Assembly (NCBI GenBank): GCA_002840755.1
Contig: PHBZ01000021.1
Coordinates: forward strand, 24,341 to 88,340
Source of the DNA: Chloroflexi bacterium HGW-Chloroflexi-10
Lineage (GTDB): Bacteria > Chloroflexota > Anaerolineae > Anaerolineales > Anaerolineaceae
DNA: 64,000 nucleotides
Direction of reading: 5' to 3'
In this document: positions 1-8,769 of the stretch, piece by piece
Position numbering within the stretch: position 1 is the first letter of the stretch
Layout: every line of letters begins with the position of its first letter
Notes under the pieces: model-generated
The model's database searches: none
What the model was told of the DNA's origin: nothing
What the model saw: the letters and a program-made list of their open reading frames with translations, nothing else
Position numbers and translations under genes: made by a program

Positions 1-1271
1 TTATGGTTGGCGCGTATATGGGATGGCAATTTTTTACCAATCCCACTTTTTTGTTTGGCATTGCACCATTAATTCTGGCTTTTTTGGCAGGGATCAATGC
101 CGGCACACCACTTCAATTTTGGATTACCCGCCTAGATATACCCGAAAAATTTCAAGGTTGGGTTAAAAATGGTTTATCCCTGGTTGGAATTCTGGTTGGT
201 GTATTGAGTGTTTGGGGTGTGGATATTCTAGGGTTGGCACAGACTGCGTTGGTGGCAATCACTGCAGATGCTAATCCATTGGCAGAGATTTCGGCACAGA
301 TACCACTCTCTGAATTCTGGTACCGACCATTTCTGGCGCTTATTTCCGGATTGCTTTTAGCTATTGCGATGGCTGGCCCAGGCGATAAAACCAAAATTGT
401 TTCCAGAGAAACCAGTTGGCGCATATGGATTACTGTTGGTGTGCTCCTGGTCATAACGTTTGTTTCTGTATTAATTCGAGAGAGTGCACCACAAGCTGTT
501 TTATTAATGAATGCAGATTTACGTTTTGTGTTAGCGCTTTTGGTGGGAATTCTGACAGGTGTTGGGCTTGGGGCAGCCATGGAGATTACCCTGATTCGCC
601 CCTTATATGTGCGCCCAATGTATCAGGTACTGGTCACACTTGGAATTGCGTACGTTTTCAAAGAGCTGATTCAGTTATTATGGCAACCATTGGCCTACCA
701 GATGAGCCGCCCACCATTATTTTCACAGCCGGGAAAAGCTGAAAATATGCTGGCCTGGTTTCAGACGCATAATACTACAGTGGATATCTGGGGTGTGACA
801 TTCCCAAGTTATCGTTTGTTTATCATTTTGTTAGGCGTATTGATGCTGATCGGTCTGGCGATTCTAATGAAATACACTCGATTTGGCATGATCATCCGCG
901 CAGGCGTGCAGGACCGACAAATGGTTGAAGCGTTGGGGATTAATGTGCGTAAAGTATTCACAACGGTTTTTGCATTGGGTGCTGGTTTGGCCGCCCTGGG
1001 GGGGATTGGTGCGGCTCCTTTTATACCTGTTCAACCGAACATGGGTGATGCATTCCAATTACAAGGCTTCATTGTTGTGGTCATTGGCGGCATGGGCAGC
1101 TATGGTGGTGCAGCTATCGGCGCAATTTTATTAGGGATGGCACGTGCGTTTGGGGATTATCTGGCTTTGAAGTTCTCTTTATCTCCAGCTATTTCCGAAG
1201 CCAGTACGGTTATCATCATGGCCATTGTTTTAATTGTCCGCCCTTCCGGGTTGTTTGGAAAGAAGGAGTAG
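1..1271 (+). CDS. livH: Branched-chain amino acid ABC transporter permease, LivH type (5' partial)
   Basis: Inner-membrane permease of a branched-chain amino acid (Liv/HAAT) ABC importer. The reading frame runs in from the left edge. The first visible Met lies inside the first conserved block, where LivH proteins read roughly HGEF-M-GAY, so the true start is upstream. The C-terminal half is typical: many hydrophobic helices and the ATPase-contact loop EALGINVRKVF near residue 307, followed by GAGLAALGG. At more than 422 residues it is much longer than a usual LivH (about 290). The extra length is an N-terminal hydrophobic insert (about residues 20-190) with additional predicted membrane helices. 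livM follows after 3 nt. The ATPase and binding-protein genes must lie upstream or elsewhere, since a terminator follows livM. Confidence 0.9.
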   Translation, partial: MVGAYMGWQFFTNPTFLFGIAPLILAFLAGINAGTPLQFWITRLDIPEKFQGWVKNGLSLVGILVGVLSVWGVDILGLAQTALVAITADANPLAEISAQIPLSEFWYRPFLALISGLLLAIAMAGPGDKTKIVSRETSWRIWITVGVLLVITFVSVLIRESAPQAVLLMNADLRFVLALLVGILTGVGLGAAMEITLIRPLYVRPMYQVLVTLGIAYVFKELIQLLWQPLAYQMSRPPLFSQPGKAENMLAWFQTHNTTVDIWGVTFPSYRLFIILLGVLMLIGLAILMKYTRFGMIIRAGVQDRQMVEALGINVRKVFTTVFALGAGLAALGGIGAAPFIPVQPNMGDAFQLQGFIVVVIGGMGSYGGAAIGAILLGMARAFGDYLALKFSLSPAISEASTVIIMAIVLIVRPSGLFGKKE

Positions 1272-1274
1272 CTC

Positions 1275-2390
1275 ATGGCAGATTCAATCACAAACATTCC
1301 ACCAACCGGTTTTCATGGTTTTTTTAAGAAAAATGGTACAGCCCTGATCCTATTACTGATCTTCATTTTGTTTCCTTTCGTCATCAGTTGGATCACTGGT
1401 CAGTCGGTTAATGAAGGTAAACCAAAATTCTGGCAAGGACAATTGATCATGTTCTTTATCATGGCTGTTTATACGATGAGCTATGATCTGTTAATGGGGT
1501 ATACGGGGATATTGTCTTTTGGTCACGCCGCCTTTTTTGGCGCAGGGGCATATACAATGGCATTGTGGATCAATCATGTGATGCCAAACATACTGAGCAC
1601 CTATCGTGTGAGTTTACCTGGGGGTGTAGATATTACTGAAGCACTCTTGTTTGTTCTCGCATTTGTGTTGGTAATCATTGTGTCTATTTTGATGGGTTTG
1701 TTATTTAGCGGTACCTCAGCGCGAGTCAAAGGGGTTTACTTTGCAATGATTACCCTGGCAATGGCCGAGGCATTCCATATTCTTTCTAAAGCTACCGATT
1801 TTGTGAAGTGGACCGGTGCAGACGAAGGTTTGCATGGCGTTCCGGTACCAGCCTGGATCAATCCAACCCAACACCGTTTACGTTTTTACTTCATCGCTTT
1901 ATTTTTCCTGGTGGTCATGTTTTTGATCATTAAACGGGTGACAGAATCACCGACCGGGAAAGTGTTTGTGGCGTTGCGAGAGAACGACAGCCGGGTACGG
2001 ATGATCGGATATAACCCGGCTGTCTATCGCAGCCTGGCACTAGTTATTTCGGCGATTTCTGCAGGCCTGGCAGGCGCGATGATTTCACTGTGGAATATGT
2101 CAGCTACTCCCAGCATGACTTCGGCAGCATCAACGATTAACGCATTGATCATGACGATTTTGGGTGGTGTGGGTACATTAACCGGCCCCATCTTAGGCAC
2201 AGGTTTAATGCAAATATTCAGCCAATTCTTCTACCAGTGGTTTGGTCCACGGTGGCCATTGGTATTTGGCCTGATTTTTATTGCATTGGTGATATTTTTG
2301 CCGTATGGTATCGTGGGAACCTGGCGTTTACACCAGGTAGAGATCCAACAAGGCTGGCAGCGATTTGTTCAAAAGTTTGCGAAGAAATAA
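1275..2390 (+). CDS. livM: Branched-chain amino acid ABC transporter permease, LivM type
   Basis: Second permease of the Liv importer, expected to pair with LivH to form the membrane pore. The 371-residue protein is hydrophobic throughout. It has the family loop ENDSRVRMIGYNP about two thirds along (ATPase docking), a GHAAFFGAGAY block near residue 93, and a GGVGTLTGPILG block near the end; all three are hallmarks of LivM. It starts 3 nt after livH stops, so the two are co-translated. A Rho-independent terminator follows 20 nt downstream, which makes this the last gene of the operon. The C-terminus (after about residue 345) is a short charged cytoplasmic tail. Confidence 0.93.
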   Translation: MADSITNIPPTGFHGFFKKNGTALILLLIFILFPFVISWITGQSVNEGKPKFWQGQLIMFFIMAVYTMSYDLLMGYTGILSFGHAAFFGAGAYTMALWINHVMPNILSTYRVSLPGGVDITEALLFVLAFVLVIIVSILMGLLFSGTSARVKGVYFAMITLAMAEAFHILSKATDFVKWTGADEGLHGVPVPAWINPTQHRLRFYFIALFFLVVMFLIIKRVTESPTGKVFVALRENDSRVRMIGYNPAVYRSLALVISAISAGLAGAMISLWNMSATPSMTSAASTINALIMTILGGVGTLTGPILGTGLMQIFSQFFYQWFGPRWPLVFGLIFIALVIFLPYGIVGTWRLHQVEIQQGWQRFVQKFAKK

Positions 2391-2409
2391 AAGCTGCTAT
2401 TGAATTAAT

Positions 2410-2446
2410 ACCGGCTTACATTTTTTACCTGTGAGCCGGTTTTTTA
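2410..2446 (+). terminator. Terminator of the liv operon
   Basis: An 11-bp stem (2410-2420 with 2430-2440, one G-T pair) with a 9-nt loop, followed by TTTTT. It overlaps the last codons of the convergent gene. Confidence 0.85.
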
Positions 2447-3613
2447 ATCTAAAAAAGGAAAAACCACTTCCGGCGTTTGGTGCCATTGCGCACAGGATTG
2501 AAGCGCGGCCAATAGATCAGTTTTGAAGGCGGAATCGGGTTTGAATTCAGCCTCCAGGTGAAACTGCCGTACCTCAAATATTTTTTCTTTACGGTGGGCT
2601 TTGGCATCCAATCTACCGACCAGATTACCGCGATACAGGATAGGCAAGCTAAAATACCCATATTTTCGTTTAGGCGCCGGCAGGTAACATTCAATGGTGT
2701 AATCAAAATTAAACAGTTCTTTGGTTCGGGTGCGGTCCCAGATTAGCGGGTCGAAAGGGGAGAGCAAAGTGGTGTATTGTGCTGTTAATTTTTGTTGATC
2801 AGCCTGTTTTACCAATGGTAGTCGATCCCGATGGATTAACAAACCGTCTTCCCATTCTTCCGATTCGATTTTGAGTATGATCTCCTCTTCTAAAAGCATA
2901 CGGATCGCTTTTGATGTACTGGCTTTCGAGAGGCGGTAATAATCAGCTACCCATTTGGGGCGGGTGATGCCTAAAATACTAATGGTCTTTTCTACCATTT
3001 GTCTGGTTATTGATTCCAGGGAGGGCGCCAGATCATCGTTCCAATCCGGCATTACGCGGGATTGAAGATCGTAAAAGCGTTTAAATTTTTTCCGGTAGGG
3101 CACCATTAAATCGCCACGCGTCCATAATACGTCCAGTGCCTTTTTCTCTTCTTTCCAATCCCACCAACCTTTGGTGGTCCCTTTGGGTTGGGTAAAATCT
3201 GAGGAAGCAACGGGACCGTTGGTCTCGATGGCGTGGAGAACTTTTTGGACTGTTTCGTTGTGGTTATTAACCCATTCATCTACATTCCACCAATTGTGCG
3301 TACGTTCCAACATTTTTCGGCGGAAAAGCGGATAATCTTCAATGGGAATATAACTAGCAGCGTGTGCCCAATATTCGAAGATTTCCTTACGGTTTTGAGT
3401 GAGGTCAAGCCAGTTTGGATCATAATTGCCCAAGCGAGACCATAACACAAAATATGGACTGCGAGCGACTACATGAATGGTATCAATTTGCAGAATACCC
3501 ATTGCCCGAATGGTTTTCAAAACATCCGGTTCGGAAATCGGATAAGCGGGTGGCTCTAATAAACCCTGACAAGCTAACTGGATTAATTTTACCTGGTTGC
3601 GATTTAGTTTCAT
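2444..3613 (-). CDS. YcaQ/AlkX-type winged-helix DNA glycosylase family protein
   Basis: Member of the winged helix DNA-binding family that includes E. coli YcaQ (AlkX), which unhooks DNA interstrand crosslinks, and Streptomyces AlkZ. At 389 residues it is full length. The key catalytic motif QxD is present as Q42-I-D44 in GILQIDTIHVV; it is QxD in AlkX and QxQ in AlkZ. A conserved EYWAHAASYIP block follows near residue 80, and winged-helix segments lie around 210-260. Start is the ATG with AGGA about 9 nt upstream; a TATAAT box lies on this strand at 3646-3651. It is a single gene, convergent with livM. Family assignment is firm; crosslink repair activity in this organism is inferred. Confidence 0.85.
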   Translation of the reverse strand: MKLNRNQVKLIQLACQGLLEPPAYPISEPDVLKTIRAMGILQIDTIHVVARSPYFVLWSRLGNYDPNWLDLTQNRKEIFEYWAHAASYIPIEDYPLFRRKMLERTHNWWNVDEWVNNHNETVQKVLHAIETNGPVASSDFTQPKGTTKGWWDWKEEKKALDVLWTRGDLMVPYRKKFKRFYDLQSRVMPDWNDDLAPSLESITRQMVEKTISILGITRPKWVADYYRLSKASTSKAIRMLLEEEIILKIESEEWEDGLLIHRDRLPLVKQADQQKLTAQYTTLLSPFDPLIWDRTRTKELFNFDYTIECYLPAPKRKYGYFSLPILYRGNLVGRLDAKAHRKEKIFEVRQFHLEAEFKPDSAFKTDLLAALQSCAQWHQTPEVVFPFLD

Positions 3614-3748
3614 GTAGTGAAATCCTTATTTGGTAAATATGTTCTATTATAAGAGTGTTAACGGAAAGATACAAGCTGTTATCAAATCGAAAGGTCTTTA
3701 CAAGAAATTTAAACACAGATATGATTCCTCTTTATTGCGGAGATTGTT

Positions 3749-4252
3749 ATGAAAATATTTTATGCTCGACCCAGTTCAGGTTGGTTGTGGTTGATAGGAA
3801 TAGCGCTTTTCATGCTCATCGTTTTGATCTTTCCGCTATTTGCGGGAGGAAGCGAATCACCGGTTTGGGTTGTGGTTATGAATCTCAGCATGATAATTTT
3901 TTTGGTGCTGCCATTTCTTTTTTTGGCAACCGAGATCAAAAAAATCCGATATGAGATTCATGAAGATCATTTGTATATCCATATGGGAAGATTTTTGAAA
4001 TATCGTATCTTGTTTGGGGAAATCAAAAAGGTGTCCAAAAAAAATCTGCAGATTACACTTTGGTCCAGTTTTCGGTTTCCGGGTTTGGCCTTGTTCAAAG
4101 TACCTTATGCGGATGTGGGTACGGTAAAAATGTGCGCAACCGCGGCAGCGAAAGATATTCTCATCATTGAAACTGAAAAAGAGAAATTTGGAATTACACC
4201 ATTGGATGAAAGTGCTTTTATGAATGTTTTGATGAAAAAAATTACCCCATGA
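3749..4252 (+). CDS. Membrane protein with bacterial PH-like domain
   Basis: 167-residue protein with two N-terminal membrane helices (about 12-32 and 40-62). A cytoplasmic domain of about 100 residues follows that looks like the bacterial PH fold: YEIHEDHLYIHMGRF, a central FPGLALFKVPYADVG, then ILIIETEKEKFGITP. This order resembles the bPH_5-type family. The function is not known. GCGGAG precedes the ATG. The stop overlaps the start of the PrsW-type gene by 4 nt, so the two are translationally coupled and may work together at the membrane. Confidence 0.7.
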   Translation: MKIFYARPSSGWLWLIGIALFMLIVLIFPLFAGGSESPVWVVVMNLSMIIFLVLPFLFLATEIKKIRYEIHEDHLYIHMGRFLKYRILFGEIKKVSKKNLQITLWSSFRFPGLALFKVPYADVGTVKMCATAAAKDILIIETEKEKFGITPLDESAFMNVLMKKITP

Positions 4253-5013
4253 CAATTCCACCTATTGCCGTTACTTGCCTGGTAACCCTGATTCTAGGGC
4301 TGATGATTTGGGGGGGGTTCTTTTATATGATGGATGGGCGGCGCAAGAAATTTTTTTGGCTGCTTTTGCCAGCTTTACCGCTTTCGTTAATCGTCAATTT
4401 ATGGGTAAAAGCACCACTCGATTTATGGGTACGAACAAAATTTGGAATTACAGGTGGTATTTCCAATTTGCAACCAGGCTGGTATATTCTTTTTGTGTTA
4501 TTTTTGGCACCATTTACCGAAGAGCTGATAAAACTTGTCCCGATCATCATTCCATCACTCCGGAAATGGATTCTAAAAGATGCCGTATGGGTTGGCATGT
4601 TTTCGGGACTCGGATTTGGTTTGGGGGAAGCAGCGTATCTAGCATATGGAATAGCAAACTCACCCCAATTTTCCAGGTTTGCCTGGTATCAATTTGGTGG
4701 TTTTATGGGTGAGCGTTTTGTGGTGTTTTTCATCCATGCTGTTTTGACTGCCGTATTAGTCACATGGATTGCGAAAGGCAGGAACAATATTTTTTTTGGA
4801 TATCTTATTGCAGTGATGATGCATGCATTGGTGAATAGCGGGGTGATCATTTTTCGTTTGGGATGGGCGGGTGAGTGGCTGCCTTCGGCTGCGTTAATGA
4901 TATGTGTCATTGGTGCGGCATTTGTTTTTGAAAATTTGCGAAAACAGTGGATGCAGCAAAACCGCGAAATATTCTCTGAACAGGATATTGTTTATTTTCA
5001 ACGAGAGGTTTAG
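4249..5013 (+). CDS. PrsW-family intramembrane metalloprotease-like protein
   Basis: 254-residue polytopic membrane protein with the motifs of the PrsW/CPBP-like glutamic-type intramembrane proteases: a paired-Glu motif in FTEELIKLVP (about residue 90), a FGLGEAAYLAYG block (about 123-134), and a helix with conserved His in FFIHAVLTAVLV (about 164). In Bacillus subtilis, PrsW performs site-1 cleavage of the anti-sigma factor RsiW. No anti-sigma factor is visible here, so the substrate is unknown. It overlaps the preceding PH-domain gene by 4 nt. The family is reasonably sure; proteolytic activity is inferred from the retained Glu and His residues. Confidence 0.78.
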   Translation: MTIPPIAVTCLVTLILGLMIWGGFFYMMDGRRKKFFWLLLPALPLSLIVNLWVKAPLDLWVRTKFGITGGISNLQPGWYILFVLFLAPFTEELIKLVPIIIPSLRKWILKDAVWVGMFSGLGFGLGEAAYLAYGIANSPQFSRFAWYQFGGFMGERFVVFFIHAVLTAVLVTWIAKGRNNIFFGYLIAVMMHALVNSGVIIFRLGWAGEWLPSAALMICVIGAAFVFENLRKQWMQQNREIFSEQDIVYFQREV

Positions 5014-5053
5014 TCAAGAAACTCGTTTTTGGGGGCAAACTTCCAGAATGTGC

Positions 5054-5095
5054 AAAAAAAAAACCGAACCTGGTTATTAATAATCCAAGTTCGGT
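5054..5095 (-). terminator. Terminator for the M24 peptidase operon
   Basis: Inverted repeat 5064-5069 / 5089-5094 (CCGAAC/GTTCGG) extended by inner pairs. On the minus strand it is followed by a run of about ten T (plus-strand A at 5054-5063). Confidence 0.8.
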
Positions 5096-5114
5096 TCTTG
5101 GTTAAGACAATAGG

Positions 5115-6338
5115 TTAATCTAATTCATCGACGGTGAGTGGGAATTTTGACATATATTCACAACTATATTTGGTGAGCAAAATCGGATTTTCATAACGGA
5201 AACCAATATTTTCGTCCGGACAAGCATACTGCATAGCGCAAATCAGCATTTCATTTTCCTGATAGATATGATCCGGATTGGTCCAATAGGGGAAGGGGCC
5301 ATTGTTCAATCCGATGCGCCATTCATCGCCCAGCATGCCAATGCCATGTTCAAATCCAGGAACCATGAAATCGGCAAAGCCACGGTCTTCAGCGAAGCTC
5401 ATCATTTCTGTAGCCAGTGAGGATGGACTGATACCGGCTTTGTAGGTTTTGAGGGTGAGATCGACAATATCTACAAAGTTTTTCGCATGCCAGCGCTGCC
5501 GGTCTGTAACCGGGCCGATCAGATAGTTGTGACTATGATCACCTAAACCCAATCTGTAGGTGGCATGGATGTCGACCATTAATGGTTCGCCAGCTTGAAG
5601 GATTTTGGTGGAGGCTGGGGTACAAGCGCCGCCCGCGAATCCAGTACGGTAACCGGCTGCAATTTCATTACCACCAGTGAATGACCATTCCCAGGTGCTA
5701 CCGGCTTTGCGCATAGCATAACCAGCAAGACCTGCTATTTCGGTTTCGGTCAACCCTTTCCATCCACCATTTTTGAGTGCTTCAAAAACAGCCTGATGAC
5801 CAACATCCACCATTCTGGATGCTTCGCGGAAACGGTTGATAGTGCCTTGATCTTTAATCAATGCTAATTGATCGATAATATCATGTGCATTTACCAATTC
5901 GTAATCATCCAAAGCTGCGCTGAACCGTTCATATTCATAATGGGTCAGGTTACCTTCCGGCAGATAATTAGACATACCGCTTTCGATGCCGATCCGGCCT
6001 TTACCCTGGGGAAGATAATCCTTTATAAAATCGACTATCTGAGAAATCTGGTCCTGGCCACCCATAGGCGCAAAACCAAGAACATGATCTTCATCCAACC
6101 AGGAATCATCGGCAGCACGGGCTGCATCGATTACAAAGGTAAACGCGGTTGGCAACCCTTGAGATGGAATGACGATAAAGGAGCGCCAGGGAAAAAACGC
6201 ATCGGTTGTCCAGGATATGGTTCGTAAGCGTGAGCCAAGATAGACATCGATATTTCTGTTAGCCATTTCTCTTTGAATATTCACAATACGTGAAGGAAAA
6301 TCAATAAAATAAGGGTCGTTTAGAATGGTTTGTTTCAT
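5115..6338 (-). CDS. M24 family metallopeptidase (Xaa-Pro aminopeptidase-like)
   Basis: 407-residue pita-bread-fold protein: creatinase/prolidase-like N-terminal domain (1-160) and C-terminal M24 catalytic domain. Visible metal-ligand positions are D256 (VDIHATY), D267 (GDHSH), H331 (FEHGIGM) and E383 (RYENPILL). The usual fourth ligand, Glu in the I-E-P-G motif, appears to be Met369 (LICAMQ). It may therefore bind metal differently or act like creatinase, a non-metal member of the fold. Last gene of an apparent TetR > SCP2 > M24 operon on the minus strand, 21 nt after the SCP2 stop, with AAGGTAG as ribosome binding site. Substrate unknown. Confidence 0.82.
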   Translation of the reverse strand: MKQTILNDPYFIDFPSRIVNIQREMANRNIDVYLGSRLRTISWTTDAFFPWRSFIVIPSQGLPTAFTFVIDAARAADDSWLDEDHVLGFAPMGGQDQISQIVDFIKDYLPQGKGRIGIESGMSNYLPEGNLTHYEYERFSAALDDYELVNAHDIIDQLALIKDQGTINRFREASRMVDVGHQAVFEALKNGGWKGLTETEIAGLAGYAMRKAGSTWEWSFTGGNEIAAGYRTGFAGGACTPASTKILQAGEPLMVDIHATYRLGLGDHSHNYLIGPVTDRQRWHAKNFVDIVDLTLKTYKAGISPSSLATEMMSFAEDRGFADFMVPGFEHGIGMLGDEWRIGLNNGPFPYWTNPDHIYQENEMLICAMQYACPDENIGFRYENPILLTKYSCEYMSKFPLTVDELD

Positions 6339-6359
6339 GTTTTCTACCTTTGCGATTGA

Positions 6360-6761
6360 TTAAAATTCTGTGGGAATGGTAGCGATGATTTTATTAACAC
6401 GATCTACTAAAGATGCCAGTTTTAAGGCTTTGACCATATTGCCTTTTAATTTGAGTTGACCGGTCATCAAGGCTCGCTGAGCTCCCAAAGTTGCCTGAGA
6501 TATCTGAGCGAAGATGTCATAGTCGCCGAGGATGGTAAATTCGGCATGCGGACCTTCACCAATGCCAACTTGCACAGAGGAAACCTTGCCATTTTCAAAA
6601 CCAACATAAAAGAAGTGCTCCTTACCATCAGGACATTGTGCGTAACGATTGGTCATGGAAGAGGTTAAATTATTCATTTTTTCAGGATCCAGTTCAGCAC
6701 ACAAGCGTTTTTCCACTTCCTGACCCCATTCCGGGGATAGATACACAAATTTCTCAGTCAT
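6360..6761 (-). CDS. SCP2 sterol-carrier-like domain protein
   Basis: 133-residue single-domain protein that matches the SCP-2 lipid-binding fold: a central segment of VQVGIGEGPHAEFTI type, then the characteristic C-terminal GQLKLKGNMVKALKLASL, in which the GxLKxxG motif is diagnostic. Such proteins bind fatty acyl chains or other hydrophobic ligands. GAAGGAGA lies 6 nt before the ATG. It sits between a TetR regulator and an M24 peptidase on the same strand, which suggests a small lipid-responsive or hydrophobic-ligand-responsive operon; this link is inferred from position only. Confidence 0.8.
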   Translation of the reverse strand: MTEKFVYLSPEWGQEVEKRLCAELDPEKMNNLTSSMTNRYAQCPDGKEHFFYVGFENGKVSSVQVGIGEGPHAEFTILGDYDIFAQISQATLGAQRALMTGQLKLKGNMVKALKLASLVDRVNKIIATIPTEF

Positions 6762-6806
6762 AGATTCTCCTTCTTTGAACTATTTGGGGATTAGATGCCG
6801 CGCCCA

Positions 6807-7391
6807 TCAGGGTTCGACAAAAAGACCTTGAGTCAGCAAATCTAACGTTTGTAAAAATACCTGGGAGACGAAGTTTTCTTCCGGGTGGATGTACGTTTGG
6901 ATGATGAACATTTTGTATATAGAGAAAAAAGACAAAGCTATCTGATCCGCATCCATTGGGCGGAATTCTCCCAGTTTGATTCCCCGCTGAATAATGTCTT
7001 TCAGCAGGTTAATCGACGCAGCATTAATTTCCGGATAATGATCTTGAGAAGGAAAGAGAGGAAATATATTCGGATCATTTTTAAGAATTTCACAAAAAAC
7101 CTTATCTTCAGAAAGATAAGTGAAAGCTCTTTGACAAAGGGTTAGTAATTGTTCCCGAGGAGATTCGATCCCGACCAACGCTGATTTAACACGATTTTGC
7201 CATTTGTATAATGCAAACGCTACAGCTTCGTGATAAAGAGTTTCTTTGTTCGCAGTATATCGATATAAATTGCTTTTGGTAACGCCCAGGTCCTGAGCGA
7301 TATCGTCCAAGGTGGTTTTTCGTAAACCAAATTTGGAAAAATTTTCCAAAGCTGCCTGATAAATGATTTCGCTATCGATTTTTTTTCGCAA
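6807..7391 (-). CDS. TetR/AcrR family transcriptional regulator
   Basis: 194-residue one-component regulator. The N-terminal helix-turn-helix (about residues 10-55) reads ENFSKFGLRKTTLDDIAQDL then GVTKSNLYRYTANKETLYHE, a textbook TetR DNA-binding domain. The remainder is a helical ligand-binding domain with no assignable ligand. The start is a TTG at 7391. It heads the minus-strand operon with the SCP2 and M24 genes and probably controls itself and those genes. An AT-rich inverted repeat at 7411-7437, just upstream, is a plausible operator. Confidence 0.88.
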   Translation of the reverse strand: MRKKIDSEIIYQAALENFSKFGLRKTTLDDIAQDLGVTKSNLYRYTANKETLYHEAVAFALYKWQNRVKSALVGIESPREQLLTLCQRAFTYLSEDKVFCEILKNDPNIFPLFPSQDHYPEINAASINLLKDIIQRGIKLGEFRPMDADQIALSFFSIYKMFIIQTYIHPEENFVSQVFLQTLDLLTQGLFVEP

Positions 7392-7410
7392 GGGGATGAC
7401 CTTATAAGTG

Positions 7411-7437
7411 AATAAATAACTATAATGTTTATTTATA
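7411..7437. promoter_or_regulatory. Candidate TetR operator / promoter region
   Basis: Imperfect inverted repeat ATAAATAAC - TATAAT - GTTTATTTAT. It lies 20 nt upstream of the TetR start and between it and the divergent ABC ATPase gene. The centre is itself a TATAAT on the plus strand, so a bound repressor would cover it. Based on symmetry and position only. Confidence 0.4.
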
Positions 7438-7606
7438 CTCTTATACTACTGCTTTTTGAAAAACATTTCAAGTACTAATTTGGTTTGATCCTAAGATTAA
7501 TATGCCTGAACAGAACAGTCAAATTGATCCGCGGATTCAATTGCTTTTTATAATTTTCGCAATTATAATAACCTCACTATATTCGTTCCTGAAAGGAGAA
7601 GAAATA

Positions 7607-8719
7607 ATGGCAAGTGTAAATTTTGATCATGTATGGAAGCGTTTTGGAGATTTTACGGCGTTAAACGACCTGAATATTGAGATTGAGGACAAGGAATTCC
7701 TTGTGCTGGTTGGCCCTTCCGGCTGCGGTAAAACAACCGCTTTACGTTGTTTGGCTGGGTTGGAGGAAGTATCTGATGGACGGATCATGATTGCCGGTAA
7801 TGTGGTCAATGATGTACCTCCCAAAGACCGTGATATCGCGATGGTGTTCCAATCTTATGCTTTGTATCCGCATATGACAGTGTACGATAACATGGCATTT
7901 GGTTTAAAACTGAGGAAGACACCCAAAGAAGAAATCAAACGCCGTGTAGAAGAGGCTGCTGAGATTCTTGGTATTGAGGCATTACTCAAACGCAAACCAC
8001 GTGAACTTTCTGGTGGTCAGCGCCAGCGTGTTGCAGTTGGTCGTGCTATTGTTCGTGAACCGAAAGTATTCCTCTTTGATGAGCCACTTTCTAACCTGGA
8101 TGCAAAATTGCGCGTTCAAACTCGTGCACAAATCAGCAAATTGCACCAACGATTACAAACGACCTTCATCTATGTAACTCATGACCAGACTGAGGCCATG
8201 ACAATGGCGACCCGTATCGCTGTAATGAACAAAGGCATTCTTCAACAACTGGATACCCCGCAGGTGTTGTACGATTCACCGGCAAACTTGTTTGTCGCCG
8301 GTTTTATTGGCTCACCGGCCATGAATTTCTTCTCTGCAAAAGTCCGCAAAAACGGCAATGATTTGATGGTCGATACTGGAGCATTCTCCATTAAGATCCC
8401 CGAAAACAAAGCCGTAACTTATATGAGCTTAGTGGATAAAGAAGTCATCTTTGGTATTCGTCCAGAAGATATACACAACCCAATGTTTGTTCCACCAAAT
8501 GTGTCAGCTGCCGAAGTTCCGGCAAAAATCGACTTTACCGAGTTGATGGGTAATGAGATTTATGTTTACCTGGTATCCGGTGAGCACAACTACGTTGCAC
8601 GTGTTGATCCCCGTTCACGTTACACCCTGGGTGAAGAGACCAAACTGGTCTTTAATATGGATAACTTCCAGATCTTCGATCCTTCCAAGGATCGTGAGAA
8701 TCCATTGGCTGTCCGCTAA
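7607..8719 (+). CDS. Sugar ABC transporter ATP-binding protein, UgpC/MsmK/MalK family
   Basis: 370-residue ATPase that energises a carbohydrate-type (CUT1) ABC importer. The N-terminal nucleotide-binding domain has Walker [11 protein letters not shown]-loop [14 protein letters not shown], signature [14 protein letters not shown], and Walker [13 protein letters not shown] with the H-loop in [13 protein letters not shown]-terminal TOBE-type regulatory region (about 240-370) contains FGIRPEDI. I chose the ATG at 7607 because GGAGA sits 6-9 nt upstream and homologues begin MASVxF. The frame stays open upstream to an ATG at 7502, which would add a 35-residue hydrophobic extension. There are no permease or binding-protein genes nearby, so it may serve several transporters, as MsmK does. 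Confidence 0.92.
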   Translation: MASVNFDHVWKRFGDFTALNDLNIEIEDKEFLVLVGPSGCGKTTALRCLAGLEEVSDGRIMIAGNVVNDVPPKDRDIAMVFQSYALYPHMTVYDNMAFGLKLRKTPKEEIKRRVEEAAEILGIEALLKRKPRELSGGQRQRVAVGRAIVREPKVFLFDEPLSNLDAKLRVQTRAQISKLHQRLQTTFIYVTHDQTEAMTMATRIAVMNKGILQQLDTPQVLYDSPANLFVAGFIGSPAMNFFSAKVRKNGNDLMVDTGAFSIKIPENKAVTYMSLVDKEVIFGIRPEDIHNPMFVPPNVSAAEVPAKIDFTELMGNEIYVYLVSGEHNYVARVDPRSRYTLGEETKLVFNMDNFQIFDPSKDRENPLAVR

Positions 8720-8738
8720 TCTACCCTTACATGCTCAG

Positions 8739-8769
8739 AAAATAGCGCGATCATCTCGCGCTATTTTTT
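8739..8769. terminator. Terminator between ABC ATPase and convergent membrane protein
   Basis: Perfect 10-bp stem AATAGCGCGA / TCGCGCTATT (8741-8750, 8756-8765 region) with a 5-nt loop and a T-run on the plus strand. The minus side has only a short A-run (AAAA), so it works mainly for the plus strand. Confidence 0.85.
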
